Below, piece by piece: positions 33,656 through 42,792 of a stretch of DNA of 64,000 nt. This DNA is from CAIYRG01 sp965247505 (GTDB lineage Bacteria > Pseudomonadota > Alphaproteobacteria > Micropepsales > Micropepsaceae), in assembly GCA_965247505.1 (NCBI GenBank), contig OZ252020.1:992001-1056000 (forward strand). Reading direction: 5' to 3'. The notes beneath the pieces are model-generated. The model saw only the letters and a program-made list of their open reading frames with translations, did no database searches and was not told the DNA's origin. Position 1 is the stretch's first letter. Every line of letters starts with the position of its first letter. A program made the position numbers and the translations under genes.

Positions 33656-34606
33656 TCAGAAGTGGTACTTCAGACCGACTGTGACCGCCTGGTACCCGAT
33701 GCCACCGAACTCCAGGTTGGAGTCGAACGGCGTGACCCCGTCGGCCTGCACCGCTGCGTGGCCGCGGATCAGGCTCCAGGTCGTGTCGTGGGTCACGTCT
33801 TCGAATCTAGCCCAGCGCGCCGTCACCCCGATCGACGTTCGCAGGCTCAGCGCGTAGTCGACGCCGGCCAGCACTTGGTACCCGAAGACGGTCGTGGCGG
33901 CCTTCGTATCGATAATGCTGGCGGTGCCTGCGGCTGCACGTTTGGCGGCGACCGGCCAGTCCGGATCGAATTCGACCAACAGATACTCGGCTTCCGACTT
34001 GCGAATGAACTGGGCGTAGTAGCTCAGTTCCGTTGCGGCCATGCCGATTCCGGCGCCTACGTACGGCGTCCAGGCCGATGCGTTTCGAAAGTCGTAGTAC
34101 GCGTTGGCGAAGAACTGTTGCGCCGCGTAGTCTCCAATCCATTCGTGCGGCAGCTGACCGGCGCTCCACTCGGAACTCTTTCCCTGTAATGCGGCGCTGG
34201 TCGTGCGGCCGAGCGGCTGCGTGTCATCACCCAGGTACCGGTGGAGGTACTCCACCTCCAGCCGCACTCCGCCCGCCACGTAGCCGACCATGATGCCACT
34301 GGCTAGGCCACGGCCGTGATCGAACTCGTTGGACAAGAGTACCGTCGGAACGTTGTCGAAGCACGCCGGATCCTGGACCGGCGGACTCACTGAACTTGGG
34401 TAGAGGAGCACATCGCAGCGGCTCGGGTGGTTGATACCGCCCAGGGATGAGCTGACTGGCGTGGAGTCCGCGACACCAATCTGCAGGCCAGCATAGAACC
34501 GCTGTCGCTCGCTCTGGGCGCTAGCGGCATCCGGCAATCCGACTAGCGCGGCGACGAGCGCGCTGCACAACAGGTAACTACGATTTTTCTGATGAGTAAT
34601 GCGCAA
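33656..34606 (-). CDS. Outer-membrane beta-barrel protein
   Basis: 316 residues with a signal peptide (SYLLCSALVAALVGLPDAASAQ) and a barrel of alternating aromatic/polar strands: FYAGLQIGVADS, ASGIMVGYVAGGVRLEVEYLH, FANAYYDF, TPYVGAGIGMAA, VFGYQVLAGVDYAL, and final AVTVGLKYHF with the terminal Phe recognised by the Bam machinery. Resembles the Opa/P44/Msp2-type surface antigens. One Cys pair in an extracellular loop (RCDVLLY...DPACFD) may form a disulfide. Role in the cell is unknown. It is flanked by IS6 and MITE pieces on both sides. Confidence 0.8.
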   Translation of the reverse strand: MRITHQKNRSYLLCSALVAALVGLPDAASAQSERQRFYAGLQIGVADSTPVSSSLGGINHPSRCDVLLYPSSVSPPVQDPACFDNVPTVLLSNEFDHGRGLASGIMVGYVAGGVRLEVEYLHRYLGDDTQPLGRTTSAALQGKSSEWSAGQLPHEWIGDYAAQQFFANAYYDFRNASAWTPYVGAGIGMAATELSYYAQFIRKSEAEYLLVEFDPDWPVAAKRAAAGTASIIDTKAATTVFGYQVLAGVDYALSLRTSIGVTARWARFEDVTHDTTWSLIRGHAAVQADGVTPFDSNLEFGGIGYQAVTVGLKYHF

Positions 34607-34719
34607 GATAGTAACAGTGAATCGATAAGGCTAGAGTCTTTACCAAGCGTAGTAGAAGGTCAGTAGCGACTCTTTTCTAAACTGCGGTACCGGTCAAGCA
34701 TTGTCAAGTTGCAGGTGAA

Positions 34720-34768
34720 GGCATTGTCACGTTAAGTGATTGTAAGCTGTTTTCGGCATGTCTCCATG
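34720..34768. repeat. MITE family M, copy 3 (partial)
   Basis: Only 49 bases from one end (GGCATTGTCACGTTAAGTG through TGTTTTCGGCATGTCTCC), inverted relative to copies 1 and 2. The remainder was lost at the adjoining IS6 fragment. Confidence 0.85.
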
Positions 34769-34773
34769 GGGCA

Positions 34774-35150
34774 GGCATTGTTAGACTAACTGAACCAGAC
34801 CTAGTGAACCTATAATTGAGAGCCATCAGGTTGCGAGTTGCCGCCAATCGGCCAGGGCAGCGGCTCGGGCTTGTTTGAATATGTCGCGGCGGTTGAGATG
34901 ACGTTGGTGGTTGAAATGGTTGTGGATCGAGGCATGAACGGAGGCGAATTTCTGCAGGGTCTTAATGTCTCTGAACCGAGCCATCGCCCCTTCCCGTCGT
35001 CGGAAGGGCTGATGTGAGTTTTCCGCACGGTTGTTCAGCCAACGACCGCAGGTCTGGGCGGCTGCATTACCGATCACCTTCATCGCAGCCCTGTATGACT
35101 GTAGCCTGTCCGTCACGATCGTGGCCGGTCGGCCATAACACTTCATAGCC
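34774..35150 (-). pseudogene. IS6 subgroup A transposase fragment
   Basis: Minus strand, from the right terminal repeat GGCATTGTTAGACTAAC to the KCYGRPATIVTDRLQSYRAA segment; stop at 34826. Cut at 35150 exactly where the next subgroup A element begins, so it has no N-terminal half. Confidence 0.9.
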
Positions 35151-35955
35151 GGCATTGTCAGACTAAATCGGCTTGAGCTGGGAAGTAAGGTCTCGTAGCC
35201 TCCATTGATGGACAATCCCTTTCGTTATTTCAACAATTCGCCTGAGGTAATCCGCAGCGCGGTGATGCTGTATGTCCGCTACCCCTTGTCGCTGAGACAG
35301 GTCGAAGATCTTCTGCTCGAGCGCGGCATCGACATTTGCCATGAGACCGTGCGGTACTGGTGGAACCGCTTTGGTCCGTTGTTTGCCGCCGAGATCCGGA
35401 AACGCCGTGTTCGTCATGGATCCTATTCGCTGTGGCGCTGGCATCTTGATGAGGTGTTCGTCCGCATCAACGGCGAGACCCGTTAACTATGGCGTGCCTT
35501 TGACCATGAAGGCGAAGTTCTTGAGGTTTTGGCCACGAAACGGCGGGACCGCGAAGCCGCGCTTAGGTTCCTGAAGCGGGCTATGAAGCGTTATGGCCGG
35601 CCAGCCACGATCGTCACAGACAGTCTACAATCATACCGAGCTGCGATGAATGTGTTCGGCAACGAGGGTTGCCAAGAGACCAGGCGCTGGCTCAACAACC
35701 GGGCAGAAAACTCACATCAACCCTTCCGGCGACGGGAACGTGCAATGGCCACATTCAGGGAGGTAAGAACTCTGCAGAAATTCGCCTCCGCCCATGCTTC
35801 GATCCACAACCATTTCAACCACCAACGCCATCTCAACCGTCGCGACATTTTCAAGCAAGACCGGTCCGCCGCCCTGGCCGAGTGGCGTCAAATTGCAGCC
35901 TAGAGGTCCTCAATTGAAGGTTCTGCAGGTCCAGCCCATTTAGTCTAACAATGCC
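35151..35955 (+). mobile_element. IS6 subgroup A copy with nonsense mutation
   Basis: 805 bp, same length as the copy at 30815. Transposase frame 35205-35903 (MDNPFRYFNNSPEVI...) is complete except for a TAA at 35484-35486, directly after RINGETR where the intact copy reads HYLW. It can still be moved in trans through its terminal repeats. No target duplication (TCATAGCC versus CGCATGGC). Confidence 0.95.
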
Positions 35956-35977
35956 CGCATGGCAGTCCCGTCCCTCC

Positions 35978-36308
35978 CTATATGGGGACGACCGGCAGCC
36001 GAGCCAGGCGCTCGGTCAGCAGGGTGAAGAAGCCATCGGCGTCGACCAGCTCGAGGACGCAGGCGTTGGGCTTGGCGCCGCTGCGGCCATGTAGGTCGCA
36101 GACCGTCCGCCCGAAGCAGTGGCCGCCACCCAGCTCGACATCGACCCGCATGGCGCGCCCTTCAAAGAGGTCCGGCGCCAGCAGGTAGGCGATGACGCAG
36201 GGGTCGTGGAGGGGGGCGCCGTGGTGGTAGGCCTCGACGTTCTTCGCGCCGTAGAGGTCGAGCATCCCGCAGACCGCATCCGCCGGCGCGGTGCCGAGCG
36301 CGCGGATC
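35978..36308 (-). pseudogene. Nucleoside hydrolase C-terminal fragment
   Basis: The frame gives VCGMLDLYGAKNVEAYHHGA, then HDPCVIAYLLAPDLFEGRAM and VDADGFFTLLTERLARLP. It is the C-terminal third of inosine-uridine-preferring nucleoside hydrolases, including the HDP motif whose Asp is a calcium ligand. The N-terminal two thirds are missing; the break is exactly at MITE N2. Confidence 0.85.
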
Positions 36309-36471
36309 GGCATTGTCAGACTAAAATCGTATGTTAGAATTTTCCCGTTGTTGAGCCAGCTTCATCGCCCGTGCTTGTCCGGTCTAAGCTGGACAAAATC
36401 TATTTTTGCGCCCTGCAATCCCCAAAAGGGGACAGGGAATGGCTACCAAGCAAATTTAATCTGACAATGCC
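36309..36471. repeat. MITE family N, copy 2 (163 bp)
   Basis: Inverted relative to copies 1 and 3, with the same ends and the same length as copy 1. It sits between a truncated nucleoside hydrolase and the stop codon of a methyltransferase gene. Confidence 0.9.
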
Positions 36472-37131
36472 TCACTTAGGCTGATTTTTCCGGCCATTGC
36501 GCCACACTGTGGCGAGCCACGGTTGCTCGGCTCGCGGCCGGCCCGGCGGGCGGTAGTAGTGGTGCAGCTCCTGAAAGCCTGCTGTGGTGACGTAGGAGCG
36601 CCACGTCTCAAGATTATGGAAGCAGCCGTAGCGCCCATCGACCCAGCCTTCCTCGTTTTGGCCCCGAGGATTCGAGCAGAACAGGACTCCACCGGGCTTG
36701 AGGCTTGCGGCGAGATCGCCGAGAACCCGGGCAAGCTGGCTCCTCGGCACATGGAACAGGGAGGCGTTCGCGAAGATCCCGTGAAAGTAGGCGGATGGCA
36801 GGTCAAGCGAGAGGAAGTCCTGGTGCAGGACCGCACAATCCGTTTGGGCGCGCGCCATCGCGGCGAGCTTGCTCGAGCCGTCCAGGCCGACCGCCTTGTG
36901 GCCCAGCTCAGTGAACTGGTGCAGATCCCGGCCAGGCCCGCAGCCTAGATCGAGAATGACATGGGGTGGCTCGTCCTCAATCGCCTCGAGCAGAGCCGCT
37001 ATGTTCTGGCTGACGTCATGATCGGCCGTGCCGCGACGGAAATCCTCCGCCACCCGATCATATTCCGCGATCGTAGTGGCTGCGACTTCTTGCGCCTGCA
37101 CTACGTCTTGCTCAGGAATGTGATCGCTCAT
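36472..37131 (-). CDS. Class I SAM-dependent methyltransferase
   Basis: 219 residues. Rossmann motif I is VILDLGCGPGRDLHQFTELG (about 60-79), motif II acid is VGLDGS, motif III DFLSLDLP, and motif IV FHGIFANASLFHVP followed by LKPGGVLFCSNPRG. The N-terminal AEYDRVAEDFRRGT helix is typical of small-molecule methyltransferases. Substrate unknown. The ATG at 37131 is preferred over an upstream one because it starts at the usual distance from motif I. Its stop codon lies at the first bases after MITE N2, so a short natural tail may have been lost. Confidence 0.85.
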   Translation of the reverse strand: MSDHIPEQDVVQAQEVAATTIAEYDRVAEDFRRGTADHDVSQNIAALLEAIEDEPPHVILDLGCGPGRDLHQFTELGHKAVGLDGSSKLAAMARAQTDCAVLHQDFLSLDLPSAYFHGIFANASLFHVPRSQLARVLGDLAASLKPGGVLFCSNPRGQNEEGWVDGRYGCFHNLETWRSYVTTAGFQELHHYYRPPGRPRAEQPWLATVWRNGRKNQPK

Positions 37132-37543
37132 CGTATGACACTTATGCTTAGTCGCAATCAACCTACTTCCTGACGACGCAGGACGGTATTCTCTTTAGTT
37201 GACATCTAATCTCGCGTCACTGGCAGGCCCAAGTGTTATTCGGCGCTGAGCTTTGACCACTCACAATCAAACGACATCAATGAGTTAGCGTGCTGATCGG
37301 CGTTTAACCTCCGCGCCGATTAGCACCGCCCCGAGGAAGCAAACCACAAGCGGAATCCGTCTACGTCAGCACACCAGACCGGGCGAACCCGAACGGAATT
37401 TTGCACCGTCAGGCGGGCGATCCGAATGCGCGGCGATTCTCCGGTCTATCGACTGGGTCGGCGCCAGAAAGGAAAGCGCCAGCGCGACGCTAGGGGCGGT
37501 GGCCATCAGAAACAGGCCAGCGGCCCCAGCCTGCAACAGAGTC
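37132..37543. other. Intergenic, no supported gene
   Basis: No convincing frame on either strand. Contains the promoter region of the methyltransferase and possibly the lost downstream context of the DUF559-like stump. No element ends recognised. Confidence 0.4.
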
Positions 37544-37880
37544 TCATTGCGCCAGCTGGTCTCGCGCTTCCGCGATTTCGGCGATGACCGGATCGATGTC
37601 CGCATGGCATCGCCAAGCCGGTATCCGCAGGACTGTCCAGCCAAGATCGGACAGCACGCCGTCACGGGTCACATCCTGGCGTCGCTGTCTGCCGCGGGCG
37701 TCCAGGTGCTGGTCGCCGTCCACCTCGATGTTCAGTTTAATCCCCTGTTCCATTAAGGCGAAGTCCAGTTCGTATCCCTCGACGTTTAGCTTGGCGTAGG
37801 GTCGGAGATCGCGGTGCTGCATGGCTTCGAACAGCAGCTCTTCCGACCTGCTGTCGATACGGAATTCGGCAACCAGCGGA
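37544..37880 (-). pseudogene. DUF559-like nuclease fragment cut by MITE
   Basis: Frame gives EELLFEAMQHRDLRPYAKLN, VEGYELDFALMEQGIKLNIE, VDGDQHLDARGRQRRQDVTR and DLGWTVLRIPAWRC. This is the PD-(D/E)XK core of the DUF559/Vsr-like family: D in ELDFALME, ExD in NIEVDGDQH. The C-terminus is intact but the upstream part was lost at MITE M4 (37881). These domains occur alone or at the C-terminus of helicase or DNA-binding proteins, so the intact gene could have been larger. Confidence 0.75.
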
Positions 37881-38012
37881 GGCATTGTCAAGTTAACTGA
37901 TTGTAGGCTGTTTTCGATATTTCTCCATAAGGCTAAGCCATTGAAATTGCGTAGAGCAGCCATCGACAATTTACTGATATTTCGGAGTAAATCCCGTTAA
38001 CTTGACAGAGCC
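37881..38012. repeat. MITE family M, copy 4 (132 bp)
   Basis: Inverted relative to copies 1 and 2. Ends GGCATTGTCAAGTTAAC and GTTAACTTGACAGAGCC. Its two ends share the AAGTTAAC change relative to ACGTTAAC, so they pair with each other better than with other copies. Confidence 0.9.
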
Positions 38013-38138
38013 CGGCGACGGGCTGGTGGCACGTCAGGCCGGGGCGCCGGCCGGCGGATCGATTGCGATTGCGCGCCGCACCGCGCCAGTTATGTTCCCG
38101 AACTCGGGTGCGTTGCGCGCGAGCAGTCTGGAGCGATC

Positions 38139-38975
38139 ATGAGACGGTATGCACTTTCCTTCGGCGCCGGGTCGGCGCGGTCCGCGCCGGCCCGGGCGAA
38201 ATGGCGCCGCCGGACGGTGGGCGTGCTTGTTGCCGGGGCGGCGATGTGCGGCGCGAACGCCGGCGCCGGCGATGTCTACCTGCGGGCCGGGATGGGTCTC
38301 GACCGTCCGTCCGAGACCATGTTCGCGGACCGGGACTGTTCGAGCGCCTCACCGGCAGCGCTCTACGGCTGCGGTCGGGGCGGCGACGGCGCGCGCCTGC
38401 GTTCGGTCGGCGGTTTCGGGACGGTTCCAGCGCTCGAACTCGGGCTCGGCTACGCCGCCGCGCCCGCGCTGCGGCTCGAGGTGCTGGCCGAATACCACCA
38501 GCGCCTCGCCTTCGAGGGCCGCGCCAATTTCCTCGAGCCCGGGCGCCGGCAATCAGTGGCTGCGGAGCTGTCGTCACTGTCCGCAATGCTGGCGGCCTAT
38601 GTCGACCTGCCCGGGCTGGGCCTGCCGAGGCTCGGCCCGCTCGCGCCGTTCGTCGGGGCCGGCGTGGGCGCCGCCCGCACCCGGATCGGCGAAACCCGCA
38701 TGACCTTTCCGAGGACGACGACCATCGTGCCGGGCGCGAGCCGGGCCGGCTTCGCGTGGATGCTGACGGCCGGGGTCGCGGTGACTCTGGACGAGCGCAT
38801 GACGCTCGATCTGGCCTGGCGCTACACCGACCTCGGCGAGGTCCGCACCGGCCGGGGGGCGGGCCGCGTGGTCTGGCGCGACGGAAGCCGCGAGCCGCTC
38901 CCGCTCGATCTCGCCGCGACGCGGGCGAGGCTCGCGAGCCACGGGCTCCGCGTCTCCCTGCGCTACGCGTTCTGA
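38139..38975 (+). CDS. Outer-membrane beta-barrel protein, very GC-rich
   Basis: 278 residues. Signal peptide after a basic N-terminus (RRRTVGVLVAGAAMCGANAGAG), then barrel strands VYLRAGMGLDRPSE, VPALELGLGYAAAPALRLEV, APFVGAGVGAARTRIGET, FAWMLTAGVAVTLDERMTLD and the terminal GLRVSLRYAF ending in Phe. Same general Msp2/P44-like type as the gene at 33656 but not close in sequence. Its GC content is far above its neighbours, indicating a different origin. A candidate Cys pair (RDCSSAS...LYGCGRG) parallels the loop pair of the 33656 protein. It is followed 20 bases later by an IS6 subgroup C end. Confidence 0.75.
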   Translation: MRRYALSFGAGSARSAPARAKWRRRTVGVLVAGAAMCGANAGAGDVYLRAGMGLDRPSETMFADRDCSSASPAALYGCGRGGDGARLRSVGGFGTVPALELGLGYAAAPALRLEVLAEYHQRLAFEGRANFLEPGRRQSVAAELSSLSAMLAAYVDLPGLGLPRLGPLAPFVGAGVGAARTRIGETRMTFPRTTTIVPGASRAGFAWMLTAGVAVTLDERMTLDLAWRYTDLGEVRTGRGAGRVVWRDGSREPLPLDLAATRARLASHGLRVSLRYAF

Positions 38976-38994
38976 GGCGGAGAGCGCGACCGTT

Positions 38995-39250
38995 GGCGTT
39001 GTCACACTAAGAGGCTGACCTGCTGCTGATGGCGCCGTAATGTCGCTAGATGCAGAAAGTGTCCTATGCCCGATATCGATTTCCCCCCGTGATCATTCAG
39101 CACTTCGTCTGGCTGTATTTCCGGTTTCCCCTGAAGCTACCGAGACGTCGAAGATCTGCTCGCTGAACGTGGTATTGATGTTTCTTACGAAACGGTCCGG
39201 CGCTGGGCACTGAAGTTCGGGCAGGCCTATGCCCGGAGACTGAGGACAAC
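38995..39250 (+). pseudogene. IS6 subgroup C transposase N-terminal fragment
   Basis: Left end GGCGTTGTCACACTAAG, then ISPPVIIQHFVWLYFRFPL and, after a frameshift near 39130, DVEDLLAERGIDVSYETVRR with WALKFGQAYARRLRTTRP. About the first 75 codons only. Confidence 0.85.
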
Positions 39251-39361
39251 GCGTCCTCACTTCGCACATCCACGTTATTCTTTAGAATGCTGTAGAAGCA
39301 TTGAAAATAAAGCAACTTCTTCTCCTCTGGTAGCTTGACGGTTCTACTGAGTACCACTACG

Positions 39362-39382
39362 TTCCCACTCATAGTGTGGGAA
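39362..39382. other. Small hairpin before integrase
   Basis: Perfect 7-bp stem TTCCCAC/GTGGGAA with a 7-base loop, 17 bases before the integrase GTG. It could be an attachment-site or regulatory hairpin; no T-run follows, so it is not a terminator. Confidence 0.35.
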
Positions 39383-39398
39383 TAAATGAGGGTGCTGG

Positions 39399-40580
39399 GT
39401 GGCTCGGAAACTCACAGCAAGGTACGCTGAAGCGGTGAAGAAACCAGGAAGGTATGGCGACGGCAACGGCCTGTATCTTATGGTCAAGCCGAGCGGCTCA
39501 AAGTCGTGGGTTCTGCGAACGGTTGTGAGCGGACGGCGGCGTGACATGGGACTTGGCGGCTATCCACTGGTCTCCCTGGCCGAAGCCCGCACGGCTGCCT
39601 TCGAAAACCGCAAGCTGGCCCGCGCCGGCGGCGATCCGCTAGCACTCAGGCGGCGGCCCGATATTCCGACCTTTGAGGAAGCCGCCCGAACGGTGATCGA
39701 AATTCACAAGCCGACGTGGCGTGTTGGCGGTAAGTCCGCCGAGCAATGGGAATCATCCTTGCGGCAATACGCCTTTCCGCGTCTCAGGGCCAGGGCTGTG
39801 GATACAATTACTTCGGCGGACGTGATGGCAGTCTTGCTTCCCATATGGACCGAAAAGGCAGAGACCGCCCGCCGGGTTCGCCAACGCATCAGCGCGATCA
39901 TGAAGTGGGCGGTCGCGCAAGGGCATCGTGCCGACAATCCCGCCGGTGATGCCATTGCGGCCGCGTTACCGAAAGCCGGAGACACGCCCAAGCATTATAA
40001 AGCCGTTCACCACGCCAAGGCCGGCGACGCGATCCAGGCGGTAAGGGAATCGCAGGCCTCGCTCGCGGCGCGGTTGGCGTTTGAGTTCCTGGTTTTGACC
40101 GCCGCACGGTCCGGCGAGGTGCGGAGCGCTGTGTGGTCCGAGTTCGACATGGAGGCGGCGATATGGACCATTCCTGGCGAGCGGATGAAGACCGGACGCG
40201 AGCATCGTGTGCCCCTATCGGGCCGGGCGCTGGAAATCCTTAATGAAGCGCGGGCGCACGATGACGGCAGCGGCTTGGTGTTTCCAGCCTCTACCGGACG
40301 CAAGCCCATATCCGTTTCGACGCTTTCCAAGCTGTTGCGCGAACTTGATATCGACGCCGTTCCGCACGGCTTCCGTTCGACCTTCCGGGACTGGTGTTCG
40401 GAAGCCGCCCAGGTACCCAGAGAACTTGCCGAAGCCTGTCTTGCCCACGTCGTGAGGGGTGTGGAGGGTGCCTATGCCCGTTCGGACCTGTTGAGCCGCC
40501 GCCGCAAGCTGATGGATCGGTGGGCCGCGTATCTGGCGAGCGGTGCGGGCGACAAGGTGGTTCCAATGGCGCGACCATAG
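39399..40580 (+). CDS. P4-type tyrosine integrase (DUF4102)
   Basis: 393 residues. N-terminal DUF4102 arm-binding domain (GDGNGLYLMVKPSGSKSWVL, MGLGGYPLVSLAEARTAAFE), core-binding helices (about 95-190) and catalytic domain: Arg in LTAARSGEVRSAVW, Lys region MKTGREHRVPLS, HGFRSTFRDWCSE (HxxR) and AYARSDLLSRRRKLM with the Tyr. Unlike the pair at 22-24 kb it belongs to the Sinorhizobium/P4 branch with ARSGEVR. GTG start with GAGGGTG upstream. It is intact, so an integrated island with this enzyme probably spans part of the window, although att sites were not found. Confidence 0.9.
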   Translation: MARKLTARYAEAVKKPGRYGDGNGLYLMVKPSGSKSWVLRTVVSGRRRDMGLGGYPLVSLAEARTAAFENRKLARAGGDPLALRRRPDIPTFEEAARTVIEIHKPTWRVGGKSAEQWESSLRQYAFPRLRARAVDTITSADVMAVLLPIWTEKAETARRVRQRISAIMKWAVAQGHRADNPAGDAIAAALPKAGDTPKHYKAVHHAKAGDAIQAVRESQASLAARLAFEFLVLTAARSGEVRSAVWSEFDMEAAIWTIPGERMKTGREHRVPLSGRALEILNEARAHDDGSGLVFPASTGRKPISVSTLSKLLRELDIDAVPHGFRSTFRDWCSEAAQVPRELAEACLAHVVRGVEGAYARSDLLSRRRKLMDRWAAYLASGAGDKVVPMARP

Positions 40581-40897
40581 TGGGGGACAAGCTAGTGAGC
40601 GGTAACGACGCACAATCAGACATCGAGATTGAATTCAACGATGCAGTGAAAACTGCTAGCGCCTACTTGCGAGCACTGGGGGTGTTTGAACTGTGGGGAA
40701 TATCGAGGGAAGAACATCGCAACCACGAGACCAAGGCCATGCGGAAGGCGATCCGGAAAGATAGGAACCAGGCCATAGAATTGCCTGCCCATCCGTTAGC
40801 ACGTCACGCAGCCGCATTGGGCAGAGAACACCTGCATGGCGGATGCGATTATAAAATCCTCAAAACTCTTCTGGAAAAAGATTGCACTCACCCGGCG
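40580..40897 (+). pseudogene. Hypothetical gene cut by IS3 insertion
   Basis: Frame opening at a GTG that overlaps the integrase stop (or at GTG 40595): DAQSDIEIEFNDAVKTASAY, LRALGVFELWGISREEHRNH, ETKAMRKAIRKDRNQAIELP and DYKILKTLLEKDCTHPAC, then the IS3 left end at 40898. About 105 codons of a helical, charged protein; the family is not recognised. Tight overlap suggests an excisionase-like or regulatory partner of the integrase, which is speculative. Confidence 0.5.
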
Positions 40898-40984
40898 TGT
40901 CTGACGTCAGCGCCTTTGGGACGAATTGAGGTAATTGCATAACGGAGGATTTCTGGCTCATCGTAGTGACCGAAGGGAACGAAG

Positions 40985-41359
40985 ATGAGACAGAAATCAA
41001 TGAGCAAGAACGACCCGGCGGAGAGAACGGTTCGGGATATTCGGCGCAAGACACGCAAGCAGTATACGGCTGAGGAGAAGATCCGGATCGTGGTGTCGGG
41101 CCTGCGCGGCGAGGAGAGCATCGCCGCCTTGTGCCGCCGCGAGGGCATCGCCGAGGGTCTGTATTACAGCTGGTCGAAAGAGTTTTTGGAAGCGGGCAAG
41201 AAGCGGCTCGCCGGCGACACCGGGCGCCAAGCGACCTCGGGCGAGGTTAAAGGCCTGCGCCAGGAGATGCGCGACTTGAAGGAGTTGGTCGCCGAACTGT
41301 CGCTGGAGAACCGTCTTCTCAAAAAAAATATGATCGGGCATGGGGGAGGCGAGGAATGA
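40985..41359 (+). CDS. IS3-family OrfA
   Basis: 124 residues. A helix-turn-helix (KQYTAEEKIRIVVSGLRGEE to GIAEGLYYSWSKEFLEAG) binds the element ends and a C-terminal leucine zipper (LRQEMRDLKELVAELSLENR) dimerises with OrfB. It ends in an ATGA overlap with orfB. Confidence 0.9.
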   Translation: MRQKSMSKNDPAERTVRDIRRKTRKQYTAEEKIRIVVSGLRGEESIAALCRREGIAEGLYYSWSKEFLEAGKKRLAGDTGRQATSGEVKGLRQEMRDLKELVAELSLENRLLKKNMIGHGGGEE

Positions 41360-42335
41360 GGTATCCCGCATCCGAGAAGCTGGAGATCATCCGCCTGGTC
41401 GAGCAGTCCCACCTGGGCGTCGGGTCCACTTTGGACAAGCTGGGCATTCCGAAGACCACCTTTTATCGCTGGTACGATCGCTTTCTGGCCTTTGGCGACG
41501 CCGGTCTTGAGGATCGCAACAGCAGCCCGGGCCGGGTGTGGAACCGGATCCCGGATGATGTCCGGGGGCAGATCATCGATCTTGCCCTGGAGGAGACGCA
41601 ACTGTCGCCCCGGGAACTGGCCGTCAGGTTTACGGACACCAGGGGCTACTTTGTCTCGGAAGCCTCGGTTTACCGGCTTCTCAAGGCCCACGGCCTGATC
41701 ACCAGCCCCGCTTTCGTGGTCATCAAGGCAGCCGATGAGTTCCGCGACAAGACCACGGCGCCGAACCAGCTGTGGCAGACCGACTTCACCTATCTCAAGG
41801 TCATCGGCTGGGGCTGGTTTTACCTGTCGACCATCCTGGACGACTATTCCCGCTACATAATTGCTTGGAAGCTCTGCACCAACATGACGGCGGACGATGT
41901 GACGGCAACACTGAAGTTGGCGCTAGAAGCCTCAGGCTGCAATCGCGCCAATGTCGTCCACAAGCCGAGGCTGCTCAGCGACAACGGCTCGTCCTATATC
42001 TCCGGCGATCTGGCTGAATGGCTCGAGGACCACGGTATGGATCACGTTCGGGGCGCACCGTATCACCCGCAAACCCAGGGCAAGATCGAGCGCTGGCATC
42101 AAACGCTGAAGAACCGGATCCTGCTTGAAATTATTATCTACCCGGCGATCTCGAAAACCAGATCAGCGCCTTCGTCGATCACTACAACAACCAACGCTAC
42201 CACGAGAGCATCGGCAACGTAACTCCAGCCGACGCCTACTTTGGACGCCACACCGCCATCATCGAAAAGGGAAAAAGGATCAAAAAACTGACCACCCAAA
42301 ACCGCCGCTTGAACCATCAACGCCAAGCGGCTTAA
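41356..42335 (+). pseudogene. IS3-family orfB with one-base deletion
   Basis: Transposase catalytic subunit. It is intact through the HTH_21-like part (SYLRLLKAHG type region), the first DDE Asp (WQTDFTYLKVIGWGW), the second (LLSDNGSSYISG) and the Glu helix (QGKIERWHQTLKNRILLE). After ILLE one A is missing near 42126, so the natural NYYLPGDLENQISAFVDHYN tail is read out of frame and the protein ends early at 42222. The identical deletion is present at about 20370. All three catalytic residues precede the shift, so partial activity cannot be excluded. Confidence 0.85.
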
Positions 42336-42472
42336 CATCAAACAAAGATGAGCCAGATCCTCCCTTATGAAACACGCTCAACAGTCCCATTTGTTTTGAT
42401 GACGGACAGAGCAGCATTCACTGTCCTAGCTTATATTTTGGTATAGGGCTTAACCTATTCGCTGATGGACTG

Positions 42473-42792
42473 GGCGATGTCCCTATCTCTGTTGAAATTC
42501 GTGTGGCAGGCGTCGCTGGTTGATGATGCTATGCTGCCTTCATGATGGTTTCAATGGCACTGTCGGCCTGAGCCTTTCTCAAGTGTTCCTGGAGAGCATT
42601 TCGGAGGATGGGCAGCTGGCGATAGGCCTTGAGGCGACGGAAGGTTTTCTGGGCCTCCAGCAGGCCGGCGGCGGTCCATCTGAGCGCCATCTCGGCGTGT
42701 CTACAGCGTTTGACGTTGCGGGTGACCTGGCGCACCGTGCCGAGCGCGTTCTCGACGATGTTGGTGCAGGCGAGCGAGCGCCGGAGTTCGTG
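42473..42792 (-). pseudogene. IS256 transposase C-terminal fragment
   Basis: Minus-strand frame with VRQVTRNVKRCRHAEMALRW, LLEAQKTFRRLKAYRQLPIL and the end KAQADSAIETIMKAA. It keeps the T missing in the copy at 19.4 kb. It stops at the junction with an IS6 fragment near 42792. Confidence 0.9.

Larger units (their letters stand above)
40898..42408 (+). mobile_element. IS3-family element, full length but frameshifted
   Basis: 1511 bp bounded by TGTC(T/C)G(A/T)C(G/A)TCA... inverted ends ending GACGGACA at 42408. orfA 40985-41359 overlaps orfB (starts 41356) by four bases (ATGA). There is no 3-bp target duplication (GCG versus GAG). The 3' half is the same sequence as the partial copy at 20012-20651. 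Confidence 0.9.

Noticed and set aside
38063..39010. 315-codon Arg-rich plus-strand ORF
   Set aside because: Overlaps the beta-barrel gene in another frame; Arg/Gly-rich as expected for a shadow in GC-rich DNA.
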